From Perkinsus marinus ATCC 50983 (taxonomy: Eukaryota; Perkinsozoa; Perkinsida; Perkinsidae), in the NCBI RefSeq assembly GCF_000006405.1, contig NW_003211408.1, positions 37,401 through 101,400 on the forward strand: 64,000 nucleotides of DNA. Reading direction: 5' to 3'. A model generated the notes under the pieces. That model had not been told where the DNA came from. It saw only the letters and a list, made by a program, of their open reading frames with translations, and did not search any database. This document shows positions 11,093-22,431 of this stretch, in pieces. A program made the translations under genes and the position numbers. Numbering within the stretch: the stretch's first letter is position 1; each line of letters begins with the position of its first letter.

Positions 11093-12623
11093 ATGCCAGG
11101 GGCTAGTGAAGAGACTACTTTAAAGGAGCTCGTTGAGGGTCATCCCGATTTGGCTTTCAATGAAGAGAACACGAAGGTCAAATGCATCTCTACAGGTAGT
11201 TGGGCTAAAGCTGTGGGGTATTGGGAGTCCTATAGTACTGAAGTTGAATCATGGTAGGTCATGAGATGCCTTTAACGTACCAGGTAGTTCACGAGTATAT
11301 TAACAGACCTAAGTACTTGAAGGCTAGGGAGTTGGTGGAGGAAGGGATCAGTGTCGATGATGAGGTACTTGTGTGATGTCTGCATACTGTTACTGGTGGT
11401 AGCTCATCTCGTTAGATGGAGGAGTATAAGGATTACCTCATCCAGCATGACCGGTTCCCTCATTGCTACTTCTGTGTCGTTACACATAAGAAGGTGAATA
11501 AGGATCCTGCCTCAGTTCACAAGTAGGGAACATCAACCCTTCAAGGGTCCACATCATTATAGTGGCAAATAAGCGGGCTCTATGTTAGGCACTTGTCGGG
11601 GAAGAAATTCCAGTATAAGCTTAAGGCATACAAAGAGAGACAGCAAGCGAGAGAGGGTGTTGAAGCCAAGTCGAAGCAGGCGAAAGGGAAGGAGGATATT
11701 GCTGAGGGGGATGAGGAGGACCTCTCTATGGAGGAGATGGATGCTATGTTTGGTGAGGGAAGTGATGATGAGGAAGCGGTCGAAGAGGAGGAGGAAGGTG
11801 TAGTGGTGGATGATGATGAGGAGGAGGAAGAGGAAGAGGACGAGGAAGGTGAGACACTGATCCGTCGATGGTCTGTGGAGCGCATTTTGTGATGTTCACA
11901 AGCCTGAGGGTTCTCGATTCGGATTGTTCCTTAGGTGTTGTCGTGGACGATGAGGGAGAGAATGATGATGATGATGATGATGATGATGATGTTGAAGAAA
12001 ATGACGATGAGGAAGAAGTGGAGGAGGTTGATGCTGATGAGGTTTCTGATGAGGAGGATGAAGATGCTGTGGAGTCTTATGGGAAGGGGAAGGGAAAAGG
12101 GAAGGGAAAAGGGAAGGGAAAAGGAAAGGGGAAGGGGAAAGGAAAGGGGAAGGGCTTTGGGAAGGGGAAGGGCCTTGGCTCTGACGAAGACGAAGGTGGG
12201 CGAGGAAAAGGGAAGGGGAAAGGGAAGGGAAAAGGGAAGGGGAAAGGGAAGGGGAAAGGCTTCGTAGAGGATAGTATCGACATCACCGACAGTGCTGAGC
12301 AAGGGAAGGGGAAGGGGAAGGGAGGTAAAGGCTTTGGATCCCATGGGAAGCGCAAGGGGAAGGGAAAGGGCAAGAGGTTCAGTGAATCAGAGGGAGGGAA
12401 AGGGAAGGGAGGTAAAGGCTTTGGCGGTCACGGTAAAGGAAAGGGGAAAGGGAAGGGCTTTAGCGAATCTGAAGGAGGGAAGGGTAAGGGAGGAAAGGGA
12501 GGCTTCGGTGGCCATGGTAAAGGAAAGGGGAAGGGCAAGGGTAAAGGCAAGGGTAAAGGATTCAAGCGGTCTGCTGAGAATGAGGGATTTGGCAGTTATG
12601 GAAAGAGAGCAAGATTCGAGTGA
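11093..12623 (+). CDS. SURF2: SURF2-like protein with long Lys-Gly repeat tail
   Basis: Five exons splice in frame into about 421 residues, against roughly 250 in animal SURF2, a nucleolar factor linked to free 5S RNP and ribosome assembly. Exon 1 has ELVEGHPDLAFNEENTKVKC. Exon 2 continues GHEMPLTYQVVHEYINRPKY, matching the SURF2 signature (hydrophobic-HP, then K-V-K-C, then GHEMP). HKHLSGKKFQYKLKAYKERQ follows. Then come an acidic block with runs of Glu and Asp (exon 4 and start of exon 5) and about 150 residues made almost only of GK dipeptides broken by GFG, SESEGG and SHGKRKG. Introns: 11196-11257, 11365-11415, 11523-11588, 11849-11934. The tail is absent from SURF2 elsewhere as I know it. 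Confidence 0.8.
12077..12570 (+). repeat. Purine-only tandem repeat encoding (GK)n
   Basis: Degenerate 6/12-bp repeats of GGGAAG and GGAAAGG type make the coding strand almost pure purine for some 490 bases, broken at the GFG and SES codons. Codons alternate GGG/GGA/GGT/GGC with AAG/AAA, so the peptide repeat is kept while the bases vary. Confidence 0.85.
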
Positions 12624-13049
12624 TAGCCGCTACTACCCCCAGTACTCTGATACCAACGTTAATATGGTTCCTACGTTACAGTAGATCTAGGAGTGTTTGG
12701 TTACTGGGTCAATGTGTGGAGGGAGGAGGATAGTCATAAGGTAGAGAAGTCTCTCGTTGTTCGTAGGTTTTACGGTATGGATCTTACTTGCCCTAATTGT
12801 TATGTATTCATATGTCGGCAGAGAGATGGTGCTGTGATCATGCTGGAAGGGGAAAAGCAGGCTGGGGAGTTCGGCATGGATGTTGGTGCTCGAGTCAAGG
12901 AGACCGAGAAAGGTACGTAGGGTATCGCTTCATATGGATGCCTGTGTATCCCCTAGAACCCTGTAGTTTATCAGTGAGATTATTATCATCGCTAGTGGAG
13001 GGACCTTACTCCTCAGCTTGAGCGTTTTTCAATCTTACCGAGTCTTTCG
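12624..13049 (+). other. Spacer with an unassigned open stretch
   Basis: Between SURF2 and VPS36. A plus-strand stretch from about 12768 reads RFYGMDLTCPNCYVFICRQR and ends at a GTACGTAG donor-like site. I cannot join it to either neighbour or to an ATG; it may be an untranslated exon or chance. Confidence 0.3.
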
Positions 13050-14700
13050 ATGCCCAATATTCTGTGCCACATTCCTGTTGAAGTCATTCCGGTCTGAACC
13101 AGAATTTCAAACCCCGGCATTTCATGGGCTATGCTGTGGAGTGTATAGGGTTGGGGCGTAGGTACCTATTATGATGCGGCTAGGCTCACGATAACGACCC
13201 ATCGCATTTATTGGCGACATGCTGGGCAATACAAATGTAAGTCTGTAGAAGTGCCAGAGTGTCTGCTGTTGTTGCAGCCCACACCTCGTGGTGGAGGGTT
13301 CTGTGCGCTTAGGTATTCGGCTTGACCAGGTAGACACGATAAAGATTAAAGGAGGGTATTTTCGAGATGCGAAACTGTGAGGCTGCGGAATTGAAGGCGG
13401 TGTTCGAACTAGCTTTAAGCAGTTACCTTACGTTTTGGGGTCATCCCGGAGATGGTTTAAGTATCAGAGGGACATGTTCTGCTGATGCTGAGCGATTAGA
13501 AGCCATGGTCAGTCGGCTGGTGAGCAACGGGGAATAAACGCTCGATTTCAACGAGGGTTGAGCTATACTACTTCCGGTTGGCTGTTAACCAATGTATATC
13601 CAATGTTATCTCTCAGGTCACTACCCAAAGCTGGAGCGCTTCGCCATCGTATGAGCCTGTCGGTGGGCAGATTGGGGGTATTGGGCGTCTACTGCAGCGG
13701 AGAGAGAAACAAATAGAGGAAGACAATAGGAGTGTGAATGAAGGTAACACTTGTTATCTCCCCGCTTACTCTTCGTTCGCTTGAAAACATGGAGATTTCC
13801 ACGACTGTGCGCCACTGTGGCATAGCAATCCTCTCTTAGGTCTCGCTGATCTTCGGTCGTTGCAAGCAAGCGCTTCTGATCTCGTTCAACTGGCCAGGCG
13901 ACTTCAACGAGATGAGAAAGATGACTCAACTCAGGTGAGTTGATTCGGTATAGTTGAGCTCTCAATGGAACGTTGAATAAGACTTGACTAGATTTTTACC
14001 CTCTGTATAGGTCCGATCTCTTCTTGAGGAATACGGTCTAGTAAGTGATGATGATGATGGTACGCTGGCCGCTCCGGCAGCGACTTATCAGCAAGTTATC
14101 CAGCTCTGTTGCACAGCGCTGAGCAATGCGAGCAAGTCCTGTGGAATTATGCTCCTTCAGGATGTGTAAGCTCGGCCTGCGAGGAATGGCATGGGAGTCT
14201 ATGGTGTGTAGGTACTGCCTAGTCAACAGAGCCTTGGGCTTCGATCTTATCTCTCCTCGGACTCTTCTTGAGTGTCTGAAGACTGAGGCAGGTCGAGCTG
14301 ATCGGAGGCTAACTATACGGCGGTTTCGAGATGGAGCTTTCCTCGCAGTGAGTCGAAGATCGTTACGACCGTAGGTTGTGGAGGCCGAGGCTTCCTTCCT
14401 CAGGTGGCTTTGCCGAACTTCTCGACGGAGGAAGCATGTAGACGCTTGAGAGATGAAGTACTGCCGACTTGGCGCGACAGCGTTGGGTCGTTGGAATTAG
14501 CAGATGCTTGGAAAAGTAAGACTTTTGATGGTTTCGGGAGTTCTGGGGTTGAGACGAGTATCTTCGCATTCTCAGTATCCCCATCGCTTGCGACTATATT
14601 GCTCACGGAAGCCACCAATCTCGGTGTAGTGGCCGCAGATGTCTCTATTGAGGGCGACCGTTGGCAGCGGAATATGTTCACGGAGTACCATGAACATTGA
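13050..14700 (+). CDS. VPS36: ESCRT-II subunit VPS36 (GLUE domain + winged helices)
   Basis: Endosomal sorting protein: binds ubiquitin and phosphoinositide through its GLUE domain and joins VPS22/VPS25 in ESCRT-II. Nine exons give 367 residues in one frame (human about 386). GLUE: GVGTYYDAARLTITTHRIYW, then RLDQVDTIKIKGGYFRDAKL, and LTFWGHPGDGLSIRG. The linker begins GGQIGGIGRLLQRREKQIEE, the VPS36 hallmark GIG helix. Then SASDLVQLARRLQRDEK, VRSLLEEYGL, and LLQDVYCLVNRALGFDLISP. It ends LGVVAADVSIEGDRWQRNMF. Introns: 13092-13148, 13237-13312, 13377-13419, 13520-13616, 13744-13839, 13935-14010, 14166-14211, 14348-14403. The first 14-residue exon is the least certain part (unusual GTCTGA donor). 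Confidence 0.88.
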
Positions 14701-14857
14701 CACATCTTCACACAGTAGTTGCCTTTTTCTCAGTCTAGTGCTCACCTCTATACATTATGTCTTTACGCGTTATAGAGTATCGTGTTGTCACAGAGTGCGG
14801 CCAAGTCGATATGGACTAGGAAGTGTTGGCCTGCGTCATTGAGGTGTTCACATTACA

Positions 14858-15769
14858 GGGGCGGCTATGCCACATAAAGGCAGCGATACTATACAGGGGC
14901 GGCTATGCCACATAGAGGCAGCTATACTATAGAGGGGCGGCTATGCCACATAAAGGCAGCGATACTATACAGAGGCGGCTATGCCACATAGAGGCAGCGA
15001 TACTATACAGGGGCGGCTATGCCACATAGAGGCAGCGATACTATACAGGGGCGGCTATGCCACATAAAGGCAGCGATACTATACAGGGGCGGCTATGCCA
15101 CATAGAGGCAGCGATACTATACAGGGGCGGCTATGCCACATAGAGGCAGCTATACTATAGAGGGGCGGCTATGCCACATAGAAGCAGCTATACTATAGAG
15201 GGGCGGCTATGCCACATAGAGGCAGCGATACTACACAGGGGCGGCTATGCCACATAGAGGCAGCTATACTATAGAGGGGCGGCTATGCCACATAGAGGCA
15301 GCTATACTATAGAGGGGCGGCTATGCCACATAGAAGCAGCTATACTATAGAGGGGCGGCTATGCCACATAGAGGCAGCGATACTACACAGGGGCGGCTAT
15401 GCCACATAGAGGCAGCTATACTATAGAGGGGCGGCTATGCCACATAGAGGCAGCTATACTATAGAGGGGCGGCTATGCCACATAGAGGCAGCTATACTAT
15501 AGAGGGGCGGCTATGCCACATAGAGGCAGCTATACTATAGAGGGGCGGCTAAGCCACATAGAGGCAGCTATACTATAGAGGGGCGGCTATGCCACATAGA
15601 GGCAGCTATACTATACAGGGGCGGCTATGCCACATAGAGGCAGCTATACTATAGAGGGGCGGCTATGCCACATAGAGGCAGCTATACTATAGAGGGGCGG
15701 CTATGCCACATAGAGGCAGCTATACTATACAGGGGCGGCTATGCCACATAGAGACAGCTATACTATAGA
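14858..15769 (+). repeat. 38-bp minisatellite, 24 units
   Basis: Twenty-four head-to-tail units of exactly 38 bp with no indel. Each unit starts GGGGCGGCTATGCCACATA. Two main variants differ at a few sites (AAAGGCAGCGATACTATACA versus GAGGCAGCTATACTATAGA). Units 8-11 and 12-15 carry the same order of rare variants (one GAAGC unit, then one CTACACA unit), so a 152-bp block was duplicated recently. After 15769 the repeat decays over about 60 bp. It is not a CRISPR array: there are no unique spacers. Thirty-eight is not a multiple of three and no frame runs through. Confidence 0.97.
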
Positions 15770-16677
15770 GGGGAGGCTATGCCCGGCCAGGGCCGCTATG
15801 CCAGGTAAAGGCCGCTATCCCTTGTAGGAGCCGGTATGCCCCCCTCCAGGCTACATACCGCCATCTCACTCCATCGCTTATTGGAGGTGATACCGACGGA
15901 GGATTACCGTACCTTGGCACGTCCCTTAGTAAGCTGCTACAGCCTCCTCGCAAGGAGAGCATAACATACCTCCAGGGCCTATCTCACAACTTCATCAATC
16001 ATCGTGTAAAGGTGGGATTCGTGAGCCTTGAGAATCGCTGGCCGCGTCGATGCGAAGCAGTTGTTCACTCTAGACTGGCACATGCGGATCAGACGACTCT
16101 GTCAAGCTCGATCAAGTTGTGTCTTTGGTAGTCGCAGGTATGTGCCACCATTTTTGCGGAGTGTGGAAGAGTGCGATTGGTTTGGCAGCAAGCATCCATG
16201 AGTGTGGATATGCTTGATGTCCATGGGTAGTCTATTTTCGAGTCAGGTGAGGATGAATTCTTGAAGACTTACGACAAGGCCTGACAGTCAACAGTAGCTC
16301 ATTCGAACGCGGTCTAGAATTGTTGCACCTACTGGCTCGCAGGTACATACCAAATTCAATGAGGTGTTCACCGTACGGCTTACAAACATAAACGACCAGG
16401 ATTCTATTGCCGCCGGGAATGGTTAATTCACTCTGCCATGAGTATGTCTTACGGTAAGACTCTTACCTATCTCTGATATAATCCTAGGCCTAGTGATCAG
16501 CGCAGGACAGGCCCTCCAGGATTCCAACTGTTGGTTAGCAACTATCAACGCAACTTTTCGTAGGTTTTTTTGATTCACTGAACTCACGAGGGTCATGCTA
16601 ACAACTGCTCAATCACTGTGACCATGTCTTCTGCGACGATGGTTTCAAAAGTGAAGGCTTCGTACAACAGTAGATTT
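15770..16677. other. Decayed repeat edge, then no clear gene
   Basis: The first 60 bases are diverged minisatellite copies. A 42-codon frame (15836-15964, M-P-P-S-R start) follows but has no support. The rest shows nothing I can name. Confidence 0.5.
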
Positions 16678-17899
16678 TTATGCGACCACAACAGTGGTCA
16701 TTTTATAAGACTTTATAAGCACGCCCAGAATAAAAATGATGATGATGGCGATCGGCCATCTATGAACTTTCCACACCATGGTCAGGCTTAACCACTCCAC
16801 ATCCATGCTTGTTACAGTGGGTCCTCTTAGCCAATTCACATTTCCACAACTTGGACATATCCAACTGCCTGGTGGATCCGCTCTTAGAGGCGGTCTACTG
16901 GGAGGAGGAGGAGGAGGGGGGACATCAGGAGCAATCATGCTCCGCACCAGATGGGATACTTCTTCATGATACACGTTTCTGCCAGGGGCTCCGTATCCAC
17001 GACCATGAGAAAGACTCCCATGCGAGTCGCCACGTATGGTGTCTGCAGCTGGAGTCGCGACTCCACTAGCCACAGTGGATCCTGGTAGAGGGGAGTCTGA
17101 TGGCACATTGACAGTGGGGGTAGAACCACTGGAGGTCGAATTCATCTTGATCATATCAGCAACGAAACCACGCTTCTCAAGTTCAGCTTTATATTTTCTT
17201 GTATATTCAATGTCGGACGCTTCTCTTCCTTTCTGACAGGTACGACCGTTGCAAATTGTTCTGGCCGGCCAGTTGACATTGTTGCACTTGACACATATCC
17301 ACGACCCGAAAGGGGCCGATAGGAGCTCTTGAATGAAGGTGTTTTTCTTGTCAGCAGTGGTGGGCAGAGTACCAGTACGATGGGCTTCCAGTAGGATTTC
17401 CTCGTCCCTTGTGGTCTTACGCTCTGCCAGGCAATTATCGCACTCACGTGCCAAGGGCTTCACAGAGCGAACACCTGAAGGAAAGCATTCTGTGATGTAA
17501 ACATAACCTGTATTCTCACCGCAAGCATGACAATTCCAGTTCTCTAGAGGCTTGGGAGCATTGCATTTCCTCATATTGCAGAATAGCTTGTGGGAGTAGT
17601 TGATATTGCCGCAACGAACACATTTCCAGCCGCCGTTCTCGAGGGACGGTAGAGGACGAGCTGCCGGTCCAGTAGGTGCGTTCGGAGGTGGTGGACCCGG
17701 TGGTGGGGGAGGAGGGGGAGGGAGCTGAAAGAACAACAGTGGTCACTAGACGCATATACAGGCCCTCGATATCCCGTAGTGGGCTTGACCGTTGCGACCA
17801 ACGACCCCACGAATAAGGCTATGGCCTCGTAAAGGGCCTTGGAGTACTTACTGGAGATTTCTTAGAGTACGACAGTATAGCTGGATCTGTGATAGTCAT
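16678..17899 (-). CDS. RanBP2-type zinc-finger protein
   Basis: Likely RNA-binding protein of the RanBP2/ZRANB2 finger class. Exon 1 starts at 17899 (MTITDPAILSYSKKSP). Intron 17725-17851 (GTAAGT to CTTTCAG) leads into a Pro run. Finger 1 is WKCVRCGNINYSHKLFC; then comes a divergent Cys cluster (WNCHACGENTGY to CDNCLAER). Finger 2 is WICVKCNNVNWPARTIC, and finger 3 starts WICPSCGNVNW. The fingers keep the W-x-C-x2-C-x3-N core. A Ser/Pro linker and a second Pro run separate fingers 2 and 3. Finger 3 breaks after NVNWLR: the frame goes on into a hydrophobic tail to a stop at 16678, while a one-base shift near 16822-16828 restores RTHCNKHGC and a stop at 16760-16762. Either a sequencing error, a real frameshift or an unseen splice. 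Confidence 0.75.
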
Positions 17900-18784
17900 G
17901 TTGATGATCGCTTTGTACAATGGATGTACCAACGACAGGAACTTGTCGGTTGAGACTAGTGGAGCAAATGTGCCGCGCAAAATAATCGATCATTTCCAAG
18001 GAATTTCAAGATTTGCAAGTTCTCAAGATTTTGAGTCTGCGTACGCCCAAGATTTCGAGCCCTGATTGCGTTAAACCATTGATCTCGGATATCGAAGATC
18101 GATACCTGCTAGGCGGAAGATTCATAAGAGAGAATGCTGCGGTGGTAGACGAAGGCAGGACGAGACCGTACAGAGGCGAAAGACGGCCGAGAAATAGAAG
18201 CACTCGGCCCATAGGCGTAGGATGGACATGGACTGGTAGTAGTAGGAGGGACTAGTGTGAGGGTCGTGGTAGTAGTAGTAGTTGTGGTGTTAGCCGTATC
18301 TCGGTCGGCGGGTACATCTAACCTTGCTGCGCCACAAGAGGCAATAGTCGTGCTACTCATCCTGATACGCAGTACAAGGCAACAAAGTACGCTAAAAGAC
18401 TTCTCTCTATTGAAGAGAACTCTCTATTTATCGCGCTATTGGGTTCTCCTTGGGCCTGTGGGCAAACTGAACGGGCCTTGGGCAACATAGCTGGGGCTTT
18501 CACCAGATTGTTAGACATGGGAGTAGCCTATCAAGGCCGACGTTGTTCTTGACTTGAGTCCCTCTTTCGTAACGGCATTTGGTCTCTATCCAATTTATGA
18601 CGAGAAAAGCCTCGTGAGATACCCCTATGTAGCAACGACATCTTGTTGGGCATTGTTATTTCCCTCGTTGTTTCGCTTCTCAATCTGTTTACTGCCACTG
18701 AACTGCATGTTGGGTTTACCCTGTTTCAATTAACACCAGCGTGGCGGTGGGAAGACATCGTCATTGCAAGTGTATTTCTGGCTG
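17900..18784. other. Intergenic, no convincing gene
   Basis: Divergent promoter region between the zinc-finger gene and the ankyrin gene. It has AAGATTT-rich sequence at 18000-18055 and a Thr-repeat minus-strand frame at 18109-18360 that looks like low-complexity noise. Confidence 0.5.
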
Positions 18785-21768
18785 ATGCGGCAACAGTCAT
18801 TAGATAAGGACAAGGCAGATGCCCCGGCCCAGAAGCCCCCTCATCGGTCGAACCAAGATATGTCAAATTCATCATCATCATTTTCAAGAGGCCCTTTGTT
18901 GAGCGCTGCCAGGAGTGGCAAGACAGACGTAGACACATGGACTTGCTTTTCCGACCAAGTGCTCCGTCATTATTAGGTTGTGCGACTACTACTCCAAGCT
19001 GTCGAGAAAAGTTCATCTGATGTGGAATCTTCTCAAGCGAACCCGTTCCTTCTAGCACCTGCTCGTTACAATGATAATGACCTGGGTGTTGCCCTCTGTG
19101 AGGCTGCTAGGTGGGTAGTGGCCAGTGTTGGAATATGGTTTGGTCGGCCCCAAAACTCGTACGGGAATTAGTATAGCACTGTACAAGAGTGAACGAGGTA
19201 TTCCCTCATTGTCATCAATACGCGTTATCGATCGTCTTTGCATATTTCTCCCTATCGGGTTATCTGATGCAGGAATGGTCATTCTGGTGTGGTCAAGGCT
19301 ATCATAGAGAAGTGTCCCTCAGCAGTGAAGTACTCAGATCCTACTACTGGCTATAACGCTCTCCATTATGCCGTAAGTGGTGGCACCACGAGGGAAGAGG
19401 CCTATTGAGGGTCCATATAGGTGATGACGCCAGAGAATGGCAAAGTAGCAGCGACTATAGTGAGGATGCTCCTGAGTGGGAAATGTCAACTGCGGAATAG
19501 TGTAGAGTAGGAGGAGCCTATGGGAAGTGTCAGAATCGTATCAGGTATTGCATGTGTGCAACAATATGTATGCATTGTCCTTGATATTGGATTACCCTGG
19601 TAAGTGGTGACACGTTTCTCTCGGCATCATGTGCCTTAGGTGTTGACTTAGAAGGGCTTAACCGCCATAGAGTGACCCCATTAGCAGCTCAAGTGAGGGC
19701 AGACCATGTCGACATGGTTGAGGAGCTCATCCGGGCTGGCGCCAAAGTGTACGCTCTACTACGCGCCTGTTGAACACGTCACGTGTCGCCGCCGCTTCTC
19801 AGGCCCAGCTCTCTCCTATTCTCGGCTAAGTCGGCCGATACCGCCCGGGCCCTCCTGCACGCCGGAGCTGATCCCAACGTCCAAGATGCATTCGGGTAGT
19901 CCTCCTCTTACCGTAGACCTCCACTCAGTAGTAGAGTGGTAGGTACACGCCACCAGGAAGACGCGGATAACCCAGATGCTCCGCAGTACGACATCAAGGT
20001 CGTTATCTACGCCGACGACCTGTGCGTCGGAGTCAAGAGCGACAGCATCGATGGACTGGTGTACGGCATTACGAGGGCAAGGCAGGCTGCGAAGGCATGG
20101 TCAGAAAGGGAAGGCTTCAGCCTGGCGGAGGCCAAGGAAGAGCTCTGGGTGGGCGGAGGGGACCTCACGAGATCCCTTATCGGCGACCGATTGCCTGAAC
20201 TGCGAGGAAAGATGAAGGAGGAGGTTAAATGGCTAGGACTGACCATGAAGAGCTCGCCGAAAGGGGGAATCTGCTTCAGGAGGCAGGCCGAAAGGTCACT
20301 GGAAGAAGCTGGTAAGGCGCTGAAGAGGTATACGCCGCTCTGTCGACGGCAGTTTGGCTTATCCGAGGCAGTGCTGGAGGGACTGTGGCATAGGGTGATT
20401 ATCCCGAAAGCCTGCTATGGGGCTGAACTATGGGGGCATCAGGCACGGTACGCCTGGTTTGCGAAGAAGGCCGAAAGCCTCAGACATGCAGCGGGCAGAC
20501 TGATGTGGCGGGCACTCGGTTCAACGCCAGGAATACTGATGGCACGGGTGATGGAGTGGAAGAGGATGGATCATGCGGTGGTCGAGAGATTCGCAAAGGC
20601 AACTCTGTACAAAACGGGGTGGCGACTGGAGGACAAGGATGCCAAATGGCTCTCACAGTACGCGGGGGACGTGCTCAGGAATCGGCAGCCGGACAGGGAA
20701 CAGGTGGCACCAGAGGGCAGGGTTATTGAGATAGATGGAGGAGGGAGCCCGACGCCAGAGGAGGGGTGTGTACAGTACTATACGGACGGGAGCCGCAAGG
20801 AGTGCACCAAGGGACGGCCGAGGGGCGGACGGATTGCGACATGCGCCCGTGTAGGGTGCGGGGTGGCAGAGATCGGCCCGCAAGGAGAGTTGGTATGGAC
20901 AGGTTCTCATCGACTGCCGGACTGGTGTACCGTGTATCAAAGCGAGTCGAAGGGGATTGAAAGAGCCTGCATCAGGGCTGAGACAATGCTGCCAAAGGTG
21001 AGGGAAGGAAAGATAAGGAAGATGGATATTTGTGTGGACAACATATCGGCCCTACGAGCAGCGGGCGGGCACACACAGCTGTTGGGGAGGACAGCGGCCA
21101 GCGCGCGAGCGGCGGTCATCCGGTTGTCGGAGAAACTTGAGGAGGCTGGTGGGGAGCTCAGACTCAAGTGGGTCAAGTCCCACGTTGGGCATCGACATAA
21201 TGCCGTTGCCGACCTGCTGGCAGCAGACGGAGCGTACAGAGGAAACCTGCTGACAGCACCGGTCCCGTGGGTGCACACTAGGGAGCTGATACAGAGGAAG
21301 TACGCGTCGAGAGGAGACAGGGACTGGGCAAGGAAGAGTAGTGATCTGAGGGCTAGCTGGGCGGGCGTCAACCTCGGACCGAGGCAGCGGAGGGTGATTA
21401 AGGCAGCGCACCTATCGCCGGTCGACAGGCGGAGACTCATGGAGGTTATCAGTGGCCACTCTGTCACCAGAAGACACTGGTGCAAGATAGATCGGAACTT
21501 GGGTCCTGAGTGCCGTTTCTGTGGGGCGGAGATGGAGGATGAGAGGCACATCATCTTCGAGTGCAGGCGCTTCGCGTTGGAGAGGATCAGGCTGAAGCGC
21601 AGGCTAGGCTGGAGAAGCTTGCCATATCACATAGGGAACTTCCTATCTTCACCCTCGAGGCTGCGGGTGCTGATGGGATTCTTGAGGAGGGTCTGGCCGG
21701 CCTTGGAGGGGCGAGATGTGGCCGCAACTCCAGCGGCAGCCACAGGAGACTCCGTGCATTGATGTAAA

Positions 21769-21863
<95 letters not shown>

Positions 21864-22396
21864 AATGTATAATTTCGTATTATTTGCCTCTACTATTCTT
21901 CTATTTCTTGTACCGTTTTATTTTCCCTCTACACCTAATTAATTACCATTGGCAGAGCCTCAGCCGGAAGGGGTTCACCACGGGGACGAACTATCTACAG
22001 GCCCCGCAGCCTGTGTGCCGCCAAGGCCGTATACTGCGCTCAGCGCGGTCGGCAAAAGGGCACCCAACAACAACAACAACAACACGCCACTACACCTGGC
22101 AGTCGAGGAGGAACTCCGTTCGGTAGCTAGAGTGCTCCTCGAATATAAGGCAGACCCGCATAAGAAGGCTTATGATGGGATCACTCCCCTGGCTATGGGC
22201 TCTTCAACGTGAGCTCAGTAGTCCTAACTGTTGTTGTCATCCATAGGCTATCCATAGGCGATCAGTGAGGGCTGCATCACGCACCTCCTTTTCTGTACCC
22301 TCAAGAGACGAGACACAGACCGGCACGTTGTCTGCTAGCAGTCCCTCACCAGTGCGAGAGTCAGAAATTGAAAGAGACCCAATAGGAGCAGGAGGC

Positions 22397-22431
<35 letters not shown>

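Larger units (their letters stand above)
19896..22043 (+). mobile_element. 5'-truncated non-LTR retrotransposon (LINE) inside the ankyrin gene
   Basis: Same orientation as the host gene. The element lacks endonuclease and the N-terminal part of reverse transcriptase; it begins near the catalytic YADD box and keeps RNase H and a CCHC knuckle. It is followed by an A-rich tract (21766-21865), 180 bp of 3' sequence and, beyond 22065, a short (CAA)n run that reads as Asn codons at the host junction. The host protein breaks after VQDAFG and resumes at TPLHLAV. The outer borders given are the splice sites that would remove it; the true insertion edges may differ. Confidence 0.7.

Noticed and set aside
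11931-12373. Long antisense frames rich in Pro-Phe-Leu opposite the SURF2 tail
   Set aside because: They are the mirror of the purine repeat; the plus strand carries the spliced SURF2 frame.
12693-12920. 75-codon frame between SURF2 and VPS36 as a gene
   Set aside because: Begins with GTG, no recognisable domain, and cannot be joined to an ATG.
14858-15769. CRISPR array
   Set aside because: Units are tandem with no spacers of unique sequence, the genome is eukaryotic, and no cas gene is near.
15836-15964. 42-residue frame after the minisatellite
   Set aside because: Short, no domain, no neighbour exon; cannot be told from chance.
20007-21554. Minus-strand frames of up to 205 codons inside the LINE
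   Set aside because: Shadows of the RT/RNase H frame, no domain and no plausible start context.
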